A stretch of DNA of 64,000 nt from Polaribacter sp. Q13 (GCF_016858305.2 NZ_CP074436.1:2500001-2564000); one strand, 5' to 3'. Positions 17,918-26,303 are shown, counted from the stretch's first letter. The notes: generated by a model from the letters alone, not told the origin. Numbers and translations are program-made.

Positions 17918-17958
17918 GTATCTTCTATTATTAAAAATTAAATAGAAGATGCTTTTTT
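17918..17958 (+). terminator. Rho-independent terminator of the surface operon
   Basis: GTATCTTCTATT (17918-17929) pairs with AATAGAAGATGC (17941-17952), with one G-T pair, followed by six T. It sits 23 bases after the stop of the second operon gene. From here to 18102 I see nothing recognisable. Confidence 0.85.
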
Positions 17959-18102
17959 AGTTTTAGGTAAGTGTAAACTTGACTTCTAAATTTACAAGAC
18001 AATCATTTATGTTTATATTATTACCTCAAAAATATTACTAATTTAGACCTGCTTCGGCTTGGGTGGTACATATAATTTATTTGAGTGTTTTAAGCTTATA
18101 AG

Positions 18103-18163
18103 AAATTAACGGTATACCGTCAGTCAACTCTTTTTGTACTCAAATTGTACAATATATTGTTAT
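18103..18163 (+). promoter_or_regulatory. Palindromic regulatory unit, copy B (ACGGTATACCGT)
   Basis: ACGGTATACCGT (18109-18120) is a perfect 12-base palindrome. The 22 bases 18103-18124 match copy A (13943-13964) at 20 positions, and weaker similarity continues for about 40 bases. It precedes the candidate small RNA. A regulator binding site shared by both intergenic regions is the simplest reading. Confidence 0.5.
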
Positions 18164-18317
18164 CTAGTAGTTCTAAAAACTTTAAAACGTAAGAAACGAA
18201 ACAACAAGTGCTTATAAATAGTTTTAGCAATTCTATTGGCATTAGCTTACAAGAATACAAGGGTATAGCAAAAAGTACTAATAATATAAGTCTATACTAG
18301 AATAGTAATAAAAGTTT

Positions 18318-18390
18318 TTTAATCGCAGTTAGGTCCCCCAACCTATTTCACCGAAAAGCCCGATTCAATTGAATCGGGCTTTTTATTTTT
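18318..18390 (+). ncRNA. Candidate small RNA with C-rich hairpin loop
   Basis: The hairpin TAGGT-CCCCCA-ACCTA (18330-18345) is followed after 8 bases by a perfect terminator (18354-18383) and a T-rich tail. No coding frame leads into this terminator, and the preceding gene already has its own at 17918-17958. The 5' end is unknown and may lie anywhere after about 18165. No known RNA family is recognised. Confidence 0.45.
18354..18390 (+). terminator. Strong rho-independent terminator
   Basis: AAAAGCCCGATTC (18354-18366), loop AATT, GAATCGGGCTTTT (18371-18383), then TTATTTTT. The 13-bp stem is perfect. It could also serve the minus-strand PLP gene, whose stop is 140 bases away at 18530, because the stem is flanked by A on the left. 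Confidence 0.85.
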
Positions 18391-18529
18391 ACTGACATTT
18401 GAAATCACGTAATTAAAAGAGGTAATCTAAAAAAAGGTCAACCTATACACATATATTATAGTCTTATAGACGGATAATCTTAAGGATATGGAAATCATTA
18501 AAGATTCAACCTAAACCAGAATAATGCTC

Positions 18530-20593
18530 TTAATTCAACAATTCTGGATTGTTAAGAATCAATTCTATCTTTTTTATTATTACCGTAATTTCATTCATTT
18601 GTGCTTCTATATTTCTAAAATAAAGGCTAATATCTCTATTTACCCAACTTTCTGAAATAACTCTTGCCCCTAAACTAATTCTTAAAACGGCACTTTGTAA
18701 ATCATTTTCATATTTTACATTTACTGCCTGACCAATATGACATTTTTGAGCTGCAAGTCTAATAATTTCTAAAGGAGCTCCTTCAAATTTATTAGATAAA
18801 TCAGAATTTAGCAACACATACAATTTTTTTACTTTATCTACAGATAATGCTTCTTTATTTTTAAGGATGAAAAAAGGAAAAATGGTACGAATATTTCTAA
18901 TACCGAATTCTTCATTATCTACATTTGGTTTATCACCATAAACGGGTTCTAAAAAACTAGCTTCCTTTATAGAATCATCTACAAAATTACAGAACATCTC
19001 AATTCCCATATTTCTATATAAAATAGGTGTTTTATAGTATCGATCCATTTCTACAATAGCAGCATTCCAACGCATATAAGAACCATAATTAAATCCGTCA
19101 GATAAATCTTTAGAACAAAACCAAGATGTTGGCCAATCTGAATGATTATAGTATTTGGTTAACCCTTTTGGCAACTTCTTTTTAGCTACATTAATCTCTT
19201 TAGTAACAGTTTCTGGAAAAATTAAAGCCCCAGAATACGGAGGTCCTGTAAAATACTTACTTCCGGTAATACTAACAATATAGTCCTTTTTTAAATAATT
19301 TTGTATATCTGTTGGATCTAATCTTAACTGAGCAGCATCTATAATTACTAGTAATGACAAATTTTTAAGCCCATCTATTTCTTGCATCATTTTTACACTA
19401 GGAGATTGATACCCTAGTTTAGAATGATCCATTACATGTAACACAATTTGTCTTCCTAATTTATGCGTTTCAGTGATGGCAGCAAAAACTTCTGCATCTA
19501 ATTTTTCTGTTGATTTTAAAGCTCCTTTTTCATCTCTAAAAGGAATTTTAATCAAATCTATATCTCTAAAACCTTCCATTTTATCACCCTTTTTAACTGG
19601 GTAATTTAAAGCGGTATTATTTTCGAAATGACATCCTTTAAGCGCTGCAGGTACTCCACTACCCGTTTCATCAGAAGCAACTAAAATATGTGTAATTTCT
19701 TTATCAGTAACAATTTGAGTTATGGCTGCTATTTGTAGTGAAGAATCGGTTCCTGAAGGTGAAAAAATTATTTCGCAAGCATCATTTAAAGTAAAAATTT
19801 TTCTCAAATTACTTTTTAATAACTCCGAAAATTCAATGGCAGTATTTTTAAAACCATTTTTTAAGCTATTCTTAATTAAAATACTTCTGGCTTTATCTGT
19901 TTTATCAAAAGCAAAATTAGAGACACTTGTTGCAGTAGAAGAAGCAAACGTAAAAGCTTCTGGTCTTGGAAATGGCCTACAACCATATTTATTTAGTAAA
20001 TCTATTTCGTCTATATTTAATCTAAAATCGCCACCATCCATTAATAAATACTCGGTAGGTTTAGCAAGATTATCAACAATAGGCTTCCAAGCTTTCTCAA
20101 AGATTTTATCTCCTGTATTTAATCCATGAAATGATTCTAATTCTTCATGATTTAAGAGAGATTCCGCATTTAAAGCATCCGCATTTTTAATCAAATTAAT
20201 TAAAGAATAATCAACATCTACTAACTTTTCTTTATCTTCTTTAGGCAATAAATTGTAAAATATTCTAGTTACTTCTAAAGCTGCAATATTACATAAAGCA
20301 GTTTCTTTTTTTTCGCCCTCTAAAGCTTTGTACCAAAGTTGCCATTCAATTCCGTATCTTAAATAAACTAATGCTAAAACAGGATTTTTTAAATATAAAG
20401 CACCAATAATTATCGATTTATTTGGTTCAATTTTAAAAACATCCGGTACACTTGTAGAAGTAATAATATTAATGTTATTAATTTTTGGTACCGTATTAAA
20501 TCGCTTTAAAACATGGACTAAGTAATTCACATTTTCTTTTTCAAATAAAGATGTTCTTTTATATTGATTTTCTATAGCTATATTATTTGTCAT
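18530..20593 (-). CDS. Unrecognised fold-type-I PLP-dependent enzyme, 687 residues
   Basis: The C-terminal two thirds has the fold-type-I pattern: a SPSGTDSS phosphate-binding turn (278-285), D419 in VIIDAAQ (contact to the pyridine nitrogen) and K446 in ITGSKYFTGPP (Schiff-base lysine). This is closest in style to aminotransferase class V or related lyases. The first roughly 200 residues are an extra domain I cannot assign. There is no signal peptide. Substrate and reaction are unknown. It lies 137 bases downstream of the ribA-thioesterase pair on the same strand; that gap has two small inverted repeats (20611-20624 and 20629-20640) and no clear -7 box. Confidence 0.75.
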   Translation of the reverse strand: MTNNIAIENQYKRTSLFEKENVNYLVHVLKRFNTVPKINNINIITSTSVPDVFKIEPNKSIIIGALYLKNPVLALVYLRYGIEWQLWYKALEGEKKETALCNIAALEVTRIFYNLLPKEDKEKLVDVDYSLINLIKNADALNAESLLNHEELESFHGLNTGDKIFEKAWKPIVDNLAKPTEYLLMDGGDFRLNIDEIDLLNKYGCRPFPRPEAFTFASSTATSVSNFAFDKTDKARSILIKNSLKNGFKNTAIEFSELLKSNLRKIFTLNDACEIIFSPSGTDSSLQIAAITQIVTDKEITHILVASDETGSGVPAALKGCHFENNTALNYPVKKGDKMEGFRDIDLIKIPFRDEKGALKSTEKLDAEVFAAITETHKLGRQIVLHVMDHSKLGYQSPSVKMMQEIDGLKNLSLLVIIDAAQLRLDPTDIQNYLKKDYIVSITGSKYFTGPPYSGALIFPETVTKEINVAKKKLPKGLTKYYNHSDWPTSWFCSKDLSDGFNYGSYMRWNAAIVEMDRYYKTPILYRNMGIEMFCNFVDDSIKEASFLEPVYGDKPNVDNEEFGIRNIRTIFPFFILKNKEALSVDKVKKLYVLLNSDLSNKFEGAPLEIIRLAAQKCHIGQAVNVKYENDLQSAVLRISLGARVISESWVNRDISLYFRNIEAQMNEITVIIKKIELILNNPELLN

Positions 20594-20730
20594 AAACGCT
20601 TTCTTTTAATCGTTCTTTAGAACGTATTCTCTAAGGAGAGTATTATACTGATTTTCTGACCAGTAAATATTTTGTATTTTTTTCAGTTGCAAAACTCTGA
20701 AAAAAAAGGGTTAATTTTTTAAATAATTTG

Positions 20731-21156
20731 TTAATTTAATCTATTTATCGTTTCAAAATTGGTTGTGAGTATCTTTTCGACAAAACTAGGAATTTTTTGA
20801 GGTAAACGCGACTGAATATCCACAAAAACAACATCTGATTTCGCCTTGCATAAAAGTACATTTTGTTCATTCTTTACTTCAAAATAAAAACTAAAGCGAA
20901 CTTTTGGCATTTCTCTAATAGTTGTTTTTATAGTGATAAGCTCATCAAAGTGAGCTGGTTTTCTATACTTTATATCAAAAGAAATTACTGGAAGCATTAT
21001 TTGGTTCTCCTCTAATTTAACCTCATCTAAACCCAATTTCCGCAATAATTCATTACGAGCTTGATGGCAAAAAGTTACGTAATTTGCATGATATACATAC
21101 CCCATTTTATCAACTTCTCCGTAACGAGGCCTCAATTGAAATACATCAGTTATCAT
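20731..21156 (-). CDS. Acyl-CoA thioesterase, YbgC/4HBT hotdog family
   Basis: The protein is 141 residues from the chosen ATG. The hotdog signature [12 protein letters not shown] near the N-terminus has the catalytic Asp of the YbgC class, followed by CHQARNELL. The family hydrolyses acyl-CoA thioesters, often short chain or aromatic; specificity is not visible. The ATG at 21156 gives the normal family length and an 11-base overlap with ribA. An earlier in-frame ATG at 21180 would add eight residues and overlap by 35 bases. The overlap implies one transcript with ribA. Confidence 0.85.
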   Translation of the reverse strand: MITDVFQLRPRYGEVDKMGYVYHANYVTFCHQARNELLRKLGLDEVKLEENQIMLPVISFDIKYRKPAHFDELITIKTTIREMPKVRFSFYFEVKNEQNVLLCKAKSDVVFVDIQSRLPQKIPSFVEKILTTNFETINRLN

Positions 21157-21772
21157 AGCATTTATTTTTTGATTTATCATTATTCAATTGATGTCCCATT
21201 TGACTCTCTTTAGTGTCTAAATAAAATTTATTGAATGGGTTTGAAGGTATTATTAATGAAACACGCTCTACAACCTGAATACCGTTTTGTTCTAACCCAA
21301 TAATTTTATCAGGATTATTAGTTAACAAGTTTACTTTTTGTATACCAAGAGCACAAAGAATATCTGTACCAACTTTATAATCTCTTTCGTCTGCAGCAAA
21401 GCCTAATTCTAGGTTTGCCTCTACCGTATCCATCCCTAATTCTTGTAGCTTATACGCTTTCATCTTATTCATTAGACCAATTCCTCTGCCCTCTTGTTGT
21501 AAATACACAATAATTCCGCTTCCATTCTTTTCAATCATTTTCATTGCTTCTATAAGCTGATCTCCACAATCGCATCTTAAAGACCCAAATAAATCTCCGG
21601 TAGCACAAGCAGAATGGAACCGTGTTAGCACAGGTTCATTTGGCGTAAATTTTCCTTTTATAAGCGCCATATGCTCAAGACCACTTTCCTTTTCTTGAAA
21701 TGGAATCAACTCAAAATGCCCATATTTGGTAGGTAACTGAACTCTTTCTCCTTGTATAATAGTTGCAGACAT
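21146..21772 (-). CDS. ribA: GTP cyclohydrolase II, stand-alone
   Basis: This 208-residue enzyme opens the GTP imidazole ring in the first step of riboflavin synthesis. Zinc ligands C56, C67 and C69 (LRCDCGDQL), the QQEGRGIGL loop (92-100), Y107, and D128/R130 (ADERDY) are all present. The tail TNNPDKI then VVERVSLI is standard. Many Bacteroidota carry a RibB-RibA fusion; this one has only the RibA half, and its partner genes (a thioesterase, then a PLP enzyme) are not riboflavin genes. That suggests an extra RibA copy in a special pathway, though a plain housekeeping role is possible. Confidence 0.93.
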   Translation of the reverse strand: MSATIIQGERVQLPTKYGHFELIPFQEKESGLEHMALIKGKFTPNEPVLTRFHSACATGDLFGSLRCDCGDQLIEAMKMIEKNGSGIIVYLQQEGRGIGLMNKMKAYKLQELGMDTVEANLELGFAADERDYKVGTDILCALGIQKVNLLTNNPDKIIGLEQNGIQVVERVSLIIPSNPFNKFYLDTKESQMGHQLNNDKSKNKCYDN

Positions 21773-21836
21773 AACTTTTTACTTTAAAATTTATCTAATT
21801 TTAAGAATTACTCTGGCAATCGCTTTTAAATTTTAT

Positions 21837-21877
21837 CAAATATAAATTTGCCACGAATTTATGAATTCGTGGCAAAT
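21837..21877 (-). promoter_or_regulatory. Hairpin terminator abutting the ribA promoter
   Basis: A perfect 14-bp stem (21846-21859 with 21864-21877, loop TATG) lies after the NifX-like gene on the minus strand. TATATTTG (minus strand, 21837-21844), an exact -7 match, follows at once and would start the ribA transcript about 58 bases before its ATG. Termination of one operon and initiation of the next are thus packed into about 40 bases. Confidence 0.6.
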
Positions 21878-21906
21878 ATTTTTAAAATCGATTTCCATAA
21901 TCATTA

Positions 21907-22296
21907 TTAATGATTACATGAATGTGCATGACCTTTTTTGTGTTTGTGACTATGACTTGCACAACCAACGCCATTATCCGTAATTTTGCCATCAACAAAT
22001 TCTAAAATAACGTCTGCAGATTTACCAGAACAACCGCGTATTACACCAATACCTGCAACCACCAATTTACTCATTGCGCTATCGCCTATATTACCTGCTA
22101 ACATAAATGTTACACCTTCTTTTACCAAAACACTAACAATATTAGATTTGCATCCACATTTTCCATCAGATTCTAGTAATTGCAAGTCTATAATTTCATT
22201 GGCATCAGAAAACGTATAGATTTCATAGAACTTACATCGTCCAAAATGATCTTCTACTCTATTGTCTTTTGTAATGGGTATTGCTATTTTTTTCAT
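21907..22296 (-). CDS. NifX/NifB-type dinitrogenase cofactor-binding domain protein
   Basis: The protein is 129 residues. KKIAIPITKDNRVEDHFGRCKFYEIY is the N-terminal family block; only part is needed to recognise it. A GNIGDSA segment and GCSGKSADVI follow. The family binds iron-molybdenum cofactor precursors in nitrogen fixers; outside them it accompanies metal or Fe-S proteins. The last 20 residues are rich in His and Cys (HSHKHKKGHAHSC), a likely metal-binding tail. No nif genes are in this window, so nitrogen fixation should not be inferred. Third gene of a three-gene unit. Confidence 0.85.
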   Translation of the reverse strand: MKKIAIPITKDNRVEDHFGRCKFYEIYTFSDANEIIDLQLLESDGKCGCKSNIVSVLVKEGVTFMLAGNIGDSAMSKLVVAGIGVIRGCSGKSADVILEFVDGKITDNGVGCASHSHKHKKGHAHSCNH

Positions 22297-22298
22297 AA

Positions 22299-22472
22299 CT
22301 AATCATTCATTTTTATTATTGTTCTCGTATTATCTTTTTTACGTCTGCCTTTTCCAAAGGGTCTATTTATCGGAAATGCATCCGTATCTGATTTTGTTTT
22401 TCTACATTTTCCTAGTTTCATTCCTGTTTTCGGACCTAAATCCTCAGGGCCCTTTCTATCAAAATTTGGCAT
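22299..22472 (-). CDS. Small DUF5320-like protein
   Basis: The protein is 57 residues and basic. It begins MPNFDRKGPEDLGPKTG and has a GKC at 21-23, matching the MPxxDxTGPxGxGPxTG style of DUF5320 proteins, which often sit beside NifX-like and DUF134 genes. It lies 3 bases after the DUF134 stop and 2 bases before the NifX-like start, so the three are one operon. Function is unknown; the context points to metal or Fe-S chemistry. Confidence 0.75.
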   Translation of the reverse strand: MPNFDRKGPEDLGPKTGMKLGKCRKTKSDTDAFPINRPFGKGRRKKDNTRTIIKMND

Positions 22473-22475
22473 AAT

Positions 22476-22883
22476 TTATTCATTTAGATTCACTAATTCG
22501 TCTTTATCATTGGTAGCACAATCTCCACATGCTGTGGGATTTTTAACACTATCAATTAACTTAAAGCATGTTTTGCATTTGTACCAATCTTTATCAAATT
22601 CGAAGTTTCCTCCTTTAATAATAATCGATTTACCTTCTACAAATCCTTGTGCAATTTTTTTTAAAGCACTGTTATAAATCCGAGTAAGTGTAGGCCTAGA
22701 AACTCCCATCTTTTCTGCTGCATCTCCTTGAGAAAGGTTATCATACACCACCAATTTAACAGCTTCATACTCTTCATACTGCATATCTACATGTTCCGTA
22801 TCACAAAACCGAATTCCAAAAGGCTTAAAACCAAGCATTTTTGGCGGATGATCTACTTTTCTTTTCTTTTTAGGTCTCGGCAT
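22476..22883 (-). CDS. DUF134 helix-turn-helix protein with C-terminal zinc-ribbon-like cysteines
   Basis: The protein is 135 residues. MPRPKKKRKVDHPP and FKPFGI are typical DUF134 starts. A helix-turn-helix follows at about 45-85 (LSQGDAAEKMGVSRPTLTRIY). CKTC and CGDC near 108-123 could bind zinc or an Fe-S cluster. As the first gene of the operon it is the likely local regulator; the inverted repeat in its own promoter (22907-22922) is the obvious target. Alternative: a regulator acting elsewhere. Confidence 0.88.
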   Translation of the reverse strand: MPRPKKKRKVDHPPKMLGFKPFGIRFCDTEHVDMQYEEYEAVKLVVYDNLSQGDAAEKMGVSRPTLTRIYNSALKKIAQGFVEGKSIIIKGGNFEFDKDWYKCKTCFKLIDSVKNPTACGDCATNDKDELVNLNE

Positions 22884-22898
22884 CTATCAAATTTTACA

Positions 22899-22928
22899 CA
22901 AAGGTAATGAACCTGCGTTCATAACAAA
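22899..22928 (-). promoter_or_regulatory. Consensus promoter with embedded operator for the DUF134 operon
   Basis: On the minus strand, TTTG (22925-22928), 18 bases, then TACCTTTG (22899-22906) match the Bacteroidota -33/-7 promoter. Between the boxes lies a perfect inverted repeat ATGAAC-GCAG-GTTCAT (22907-22922). A protein bound there would block the polymerase. The transcript leader would be only about 10 bases. Confidence 0.7.
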
Positions 22929-23038
22929 ATAAAAATAGCACTTTTTATAAAAAAAAATCATAACTTTATTTCTTATCAAATGAAGTAAACCTATTTGTGC
23001 TATTTTATAATTAAATTTGCGGTCTATAAGAACTATCA

Positions 23039-23998
23039 ATGAGCATCATTTCTAAAGACATACAAAAAGCCATACATTTATTAACCAATGAAGAATTGGT
23101 TGCTATACCCACAGAAACAGTTTATGGTTTAGCTGGTAATATTTTTAGCGAAAAAGCGATAAAAAGTATTTTTTCTACTAAAAAACGTCCATTTTTTAAT
23201 CCATTAATTGTACATATTCCTTCTATTGATTCTTTAGACGGAATTGTAACTCACATTCCTGAAAAGGCAAAATTATTAGCAGCTTCTTTTTGGCCAGGAT
23301 CTATGACCTTGGTTTTAAAAAAGAACAAAAATATTCCTGATATTATTACTGCTGGTAAAGATACCGTTGCCGTTCGTGTACCGAATCATCCAGTAACTTT
23401 AGAATTATTAAGACAATTACCATTTCCATTAGCCGCACCAAGTGCAAATCCTTTTGGAAGTATAAGCCCCACAAAACCAGCACATGTAGAACGTTATTTT
23501 AAAGATGATATAAAAATGGTGTTAGATGGCGGATCTTGTACAAACGGAATTGAATCTACCATTATTGGCTTTATAGATGATGAACCCATTATTTACCGAT
23601 TAGGCGCATTGGCCATAGAAGATATTGAAGCTGTGGTAGGCAAAGTTCCTATTAAAAACAACAAAGAACAAAGTCCGGATGCTCCAGGCATGTTGGCAAG
23701 ACATTATGCGCCTGCTACTCGTACTTTTTTGGTTGATGATATTGCGACCGAGGTTAAAAAACATGTAGGTAAAAAAATTGGTGTACTACCTTTTAAAAAC
23801 TCTTTGGATGATGCGTCTCTGACAGAAATTATTCTATCAGAAAAAGGGTCTATGCATGAAGCTGCTTCTAAATTATACGATTCTCTACATGAGTTAGATC
23901 ATCTAGCATTAGATGTAATTATTGCAGAAAGATTCCCTGAGTTTGGTTTAGGAAAATCGATTAACGACCGTTTGCAACGTGCCACTTTTAGCCTTTAA
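23039..23998 (+). CDS. tsaC: L-threonylcarbamoyladenylate synthase, Sua5 type
   Basis: The 319-residue enzyme makes threonylcarbamoyl-AMP for the t6A modification at position 37 of ANN-decoding tRNAs. The YrdC domain spans about 1-205, with KKRPFFNPLIVHI and APSANPFGSISPT lining the nucleotide pocket. A C-terminal Sua5 domain (about 215-319) follows, so it is the long Sua5-like form. It starts at an ATG and stops 17 bases before the next gene, which is probably co-transcribed. Confidence 0.95.
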   Translation: MSIISKDIQKAIHLLTNEELVAIPTETVYGLAGNIFSEKAIKSIFSTKKRPFFNPLIVHIPSIDSLDGIVTHIPEKAKLLAASFWPGSMTLVLKKNKNIPDIITAGKDTVAVRVPNHPVTLELLRQLPFPLAAPSANPFGSISPTKPAHVERYFKDDIKMVLDGGSCTNGIESTIIGFIDDEPIIYRLGALAIEDIEAVVGKVPIKNNKEQSPDAPGMLARHYAPATRTFLVDDIATEVKKHVGKKIGVLPFKNSLDDASLTEIILSEKGSMHEAASKLYDSLHELDHLALDVIIAERFPEFGLGKSINDRLQRATFSL

Positions 23999-24015
23999 CT
24001 TCATAATTTTTAAAT

Positions 24016-25689
24016 TTGAATTATTTCCAAAAATTTCAAGCAGATATTTCTGACATTGAACTTCCTAAAAAATTTACTTTTCCGTTTTATTACCAACCTC
24101 ATCAACTTGCAAAAATTGCAGTAAATGAGTTGCAAGAGTATTTAGAAAATCAAACGGATTTTACACATAATTTCGGACTTTTTGAAACAGAAAATAATGA
24201 GCTGCCCATTGGAAAAATGTTTGGGGTTTTAATCGTTAAAAATAAACAAAATGAAATTGGTTATTTAGCTGCTTTTTCAGGGAAATTAGCTGATAAAAGT
24301 TTACCAGAAAAATTTGTTCCGCCTGTTTTTAATATGAGAACAGAAGGTAGTTTTTATATTAAAGGAGAAAAAGAGATAGACCAAATAAACGCTCAATTAT
24401 CTCTTTTAAAAAAGGATAAAAATTATTTAAAACTGAAGAAATCTTTTTTAAAAACATCCAAAGAAATTGAAACGGATTTAGTACTGGAAAGAAAAAAATT
24501 AAAACTTCAAAAAAAAGATAGAAAGGCTAGAAAAACAACCGGACAATCAAACTTAAATGAAGTTGATTTTAATGCTCTTAATAAAAAGTTAGTTCAAGAA
24601 AGTTTTAACGACCAGTTTTATTACAAAGAATTGGTAGCATACTACGAAGATAAAATCACTAAAAAAAGAACAGAATTAGCTCTTTTTGAGGATAAAATTG
24701 CATCTCTAAAAAAAGACAGAAAGGAAAAATCTAATTATCTGCAACAAACTCTTTTTAGTAAATATGCATTTTTGAACAAAGAAAAAGAGGAACGTAATTT
24801 ATTAGATATTTTTAACAATCCTGCTATAAAACCTCCTGCTGGTTCAGGTGAATGTTCTGCTCCTAAATTATTACAACACGCTTTTCTAAATGAGTATACA
24901 CCTATTTCTATGGCAGAATTTTGGTGGGGAATTTCGCCAAACTCGGCAATTAGAAAACATAAAAACTTTTATCCTGCCTGCCAAGGCAGATGCAAACCTA
25001 TTTTAACACACATGTTAGAAGGTATTGCTATGGATGAAAATTTATTGTTAGAAAATTTAGCTGAAAAACAAGAATTAGAAATCATTTATGAGGATGATGT
25101 TTTATTAGTTGTAAATAAACCAACAGAGTTTTTATCTGTACCCGGAAAAGATATTTCCGACTCTGTGTATACTCGAATTAAGGAGAAATATCCAGACGCT
25201 ACAGGACCTTTAATTGTACACCGATTAGACATGTCTACTTCTGGAATTTTATTATTGACCAAAACAAAAGAAGCTAATAAAGTACTACAAAGTCAGTTTA
25301 TAAATAGAACTGTAAAGAAGCGTTACGTTGCTTTATTAGACGGAAACTTAACCGAAGAAAAAGGAAAAATAAAACTCCCTTTACGTGTAGATTTAGACGA
25401 CAGACCCAAACAATTGGTAGATTTTGTTCATGGAAAAAATGCTGAAACCGATTGGAAAATCATCAAAAGAGAAAACGGAAAGACAAGAGTTCATTTTTAT
25501 CCTATTACAGGACGAACACATCAATTGAGAGTTCATGCAGCTCATAAAAAAGGACTAAACACCCCTATTGTTGGTGACGACTTGTATGGTACCAAAGAAA
25601 ACAGGTTGCATTTACATGCAGAATTTATTGAATTCTCTCATCCGACAACCCATAAAAAAATGAGCTTTACTGTAGCTCCAAATTTTTAG
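24016..25689 (+). CDS. RluA-family RNA pseudouridine synthase with long N-terminal extension
   Basis: The protein is 557 residues. The C-terminal third is the catalytic domain, with D405 in VHRLDMSTSGILLLTKT as nucleophile and ITGRTHQLRVHAAH as a later motif. The first 340 residues are an extension: a mixed region, a charged coiled coil (about 115-240) and a cysteine/Trp-containing segment. RluA enzymes isomerise uridines in rRNA or tRNA; the target here is not evident. The start is taken as TTG at 24016 because no ATG fits and FTFPFYYQPHQLAKIAV is conserved near the N-terminus. The stop overlaps the convergent gene by 4 bases. Confidence 0.88.
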   Translation: MNYFQKFQADISDIELPKKFTFPFYYQPHQLAKIAVNELQEYLENQTDFTHNFGLFETENNELPIGKMFGVLIVKNKQNEIGYLAAFSGKLADKSLPEKFVPPVFNMRTEGSFYIKGEKEIDQINAQLSLLKKDKNYLKLKKSFLKTSKEIETDLVLERKKLKLQKKDRKARKTTGQSNLNEVDFNALNKKLVQESFNDQFYYKELVAYYEDKITKKRTELALFEDKIASLKKDRKEKSNYLQQTLFSKYAFLNKEKEERNLLDIFNNPAIKPPAGSGECSAPKLLQHAFLNEYTPISMAEFWWGISPNSAIRKHKNFYPACQGRCKPILTHMLEGIAMDENLLLENLAEKQELEIIYEDDVLLVVNKPTEFLSVPGKDISDSVYTRIKEKYPDATGPLIVHRLDMSTSGILLLTKTKEANKVLQSQFINRTVKKRYVALLDGNLTEEKGKIKLPLRVDLDDRPKQLVDFVHGKNAETDWKIIKRENGKTRVHFYPITGRTHQLRVHAAHKKGLNTPIVGDDLYGTKENRLHLHAEFIEFSHPTTHKKMSFTVAPNF

Positions 25690-26231
25690 AAAAACGAGAA
25701 ACCTATCCCTAAAGAAACACTATCTAACCTATCATTTTCGAAACCAATTATTCCTTTTCTATGGAAATCTAATCGAACAATTGTGTTCCATCTTTCCTCT
25801 CCTGCAATTTGAGTACCTAAACCTATTCTGTAATAATTTCCATCTGGATAATTAGTAGAAGGTCGCCACATTTTTCCGTAACTCACTTCCGTAAAAAAAG
25901 CATCATCTTCATCTTCTGTAATATTATATTTTAGACTTACATAAGCAGGAAAAGCACTAACGGCATAATTCCAATGATAATCGAAACCGCCGTTTAAACT
26001 AACGGCTACTCTTTTTTTAAATTCGTAACCGAACCCCATTCTAAAAAAAATTGCTGAAGGAATAAAAAACGTTTCGCCATCATCTGGGTCTAACGTATAA
26101 TTTTCATTAACTGCAAAAGTTAAGTTTGCAGAACCTGTAAAAAAGGGTCTTCCAAGTTTTTCCTGTTTTTCTTGGGAAAACAACGTATGAATCGAACAAA
26201 AAAGCACGATTGAAAATAGTAATTTTTTCAT
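25686..26231 (-). CDS. Outer-membrane beta-barrel-like protein
   Basis: The protein is 181 residues with a clear signal peptide (about 1-19). Alternating hydrophobic strands, many Gly/Tyr/Phe residues and a final phenylalanine (GIGFSFF) suggest a small eight-strand barrel in the outer membrane. No family name is recognised. It converges on the RluA-type gene with a 4-base overlap and no terminator between them. Confidence 0.7.
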   Translation of the reverse strand: MKKLLFSIVLFCSIHTLFSQEKQEKLGRPFFTGSANLTFAVNENYTLDPDDGETFFIPSAIFFRMGFGYEFKKRVAVSLNGGFDYHWNYAVSAFPAYVSLKYNITEDEDDAFFTEVSYGKMWRPSTNYPDGNYYRIGLGTQIAGEERWNTIVRLDFHRKGIIGFENDRLDSVSLGIGFSFF

Positions 26232-26303
26232 AGTATCATTTTGGTTATCAAAACGTAAGCAATAATTATTCCACTACCACATTTTACAAAAAATATTAAT
26301 GAC

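Noticed and set aside
18237-18251. A second sigma54-like promoter (TTGGCATTAGCTTAC) after palindromic unit B
   Set aside because: The -12 element is wrong in sequence or one base out of spacing, so only the TTGGCAT part matches.
19722-20129. Plus-strand open frame inside the PLP gene
   Set aside because: It has no recognisable protein features and lies antisense to a clearly coding region.
21773-21840. FMN riboswitch before ribA
   Set aside because: The predicted leader is only about 60 bases and lacks the conserved GAUUC and CCGAC elements.
21907-22883. Evidence for nitrogen fixation from the NifX-like gene
   Set aside because: No nitrogenase or other nif gene is present in the window, and NifX-like domains occur widely in non-fixers.
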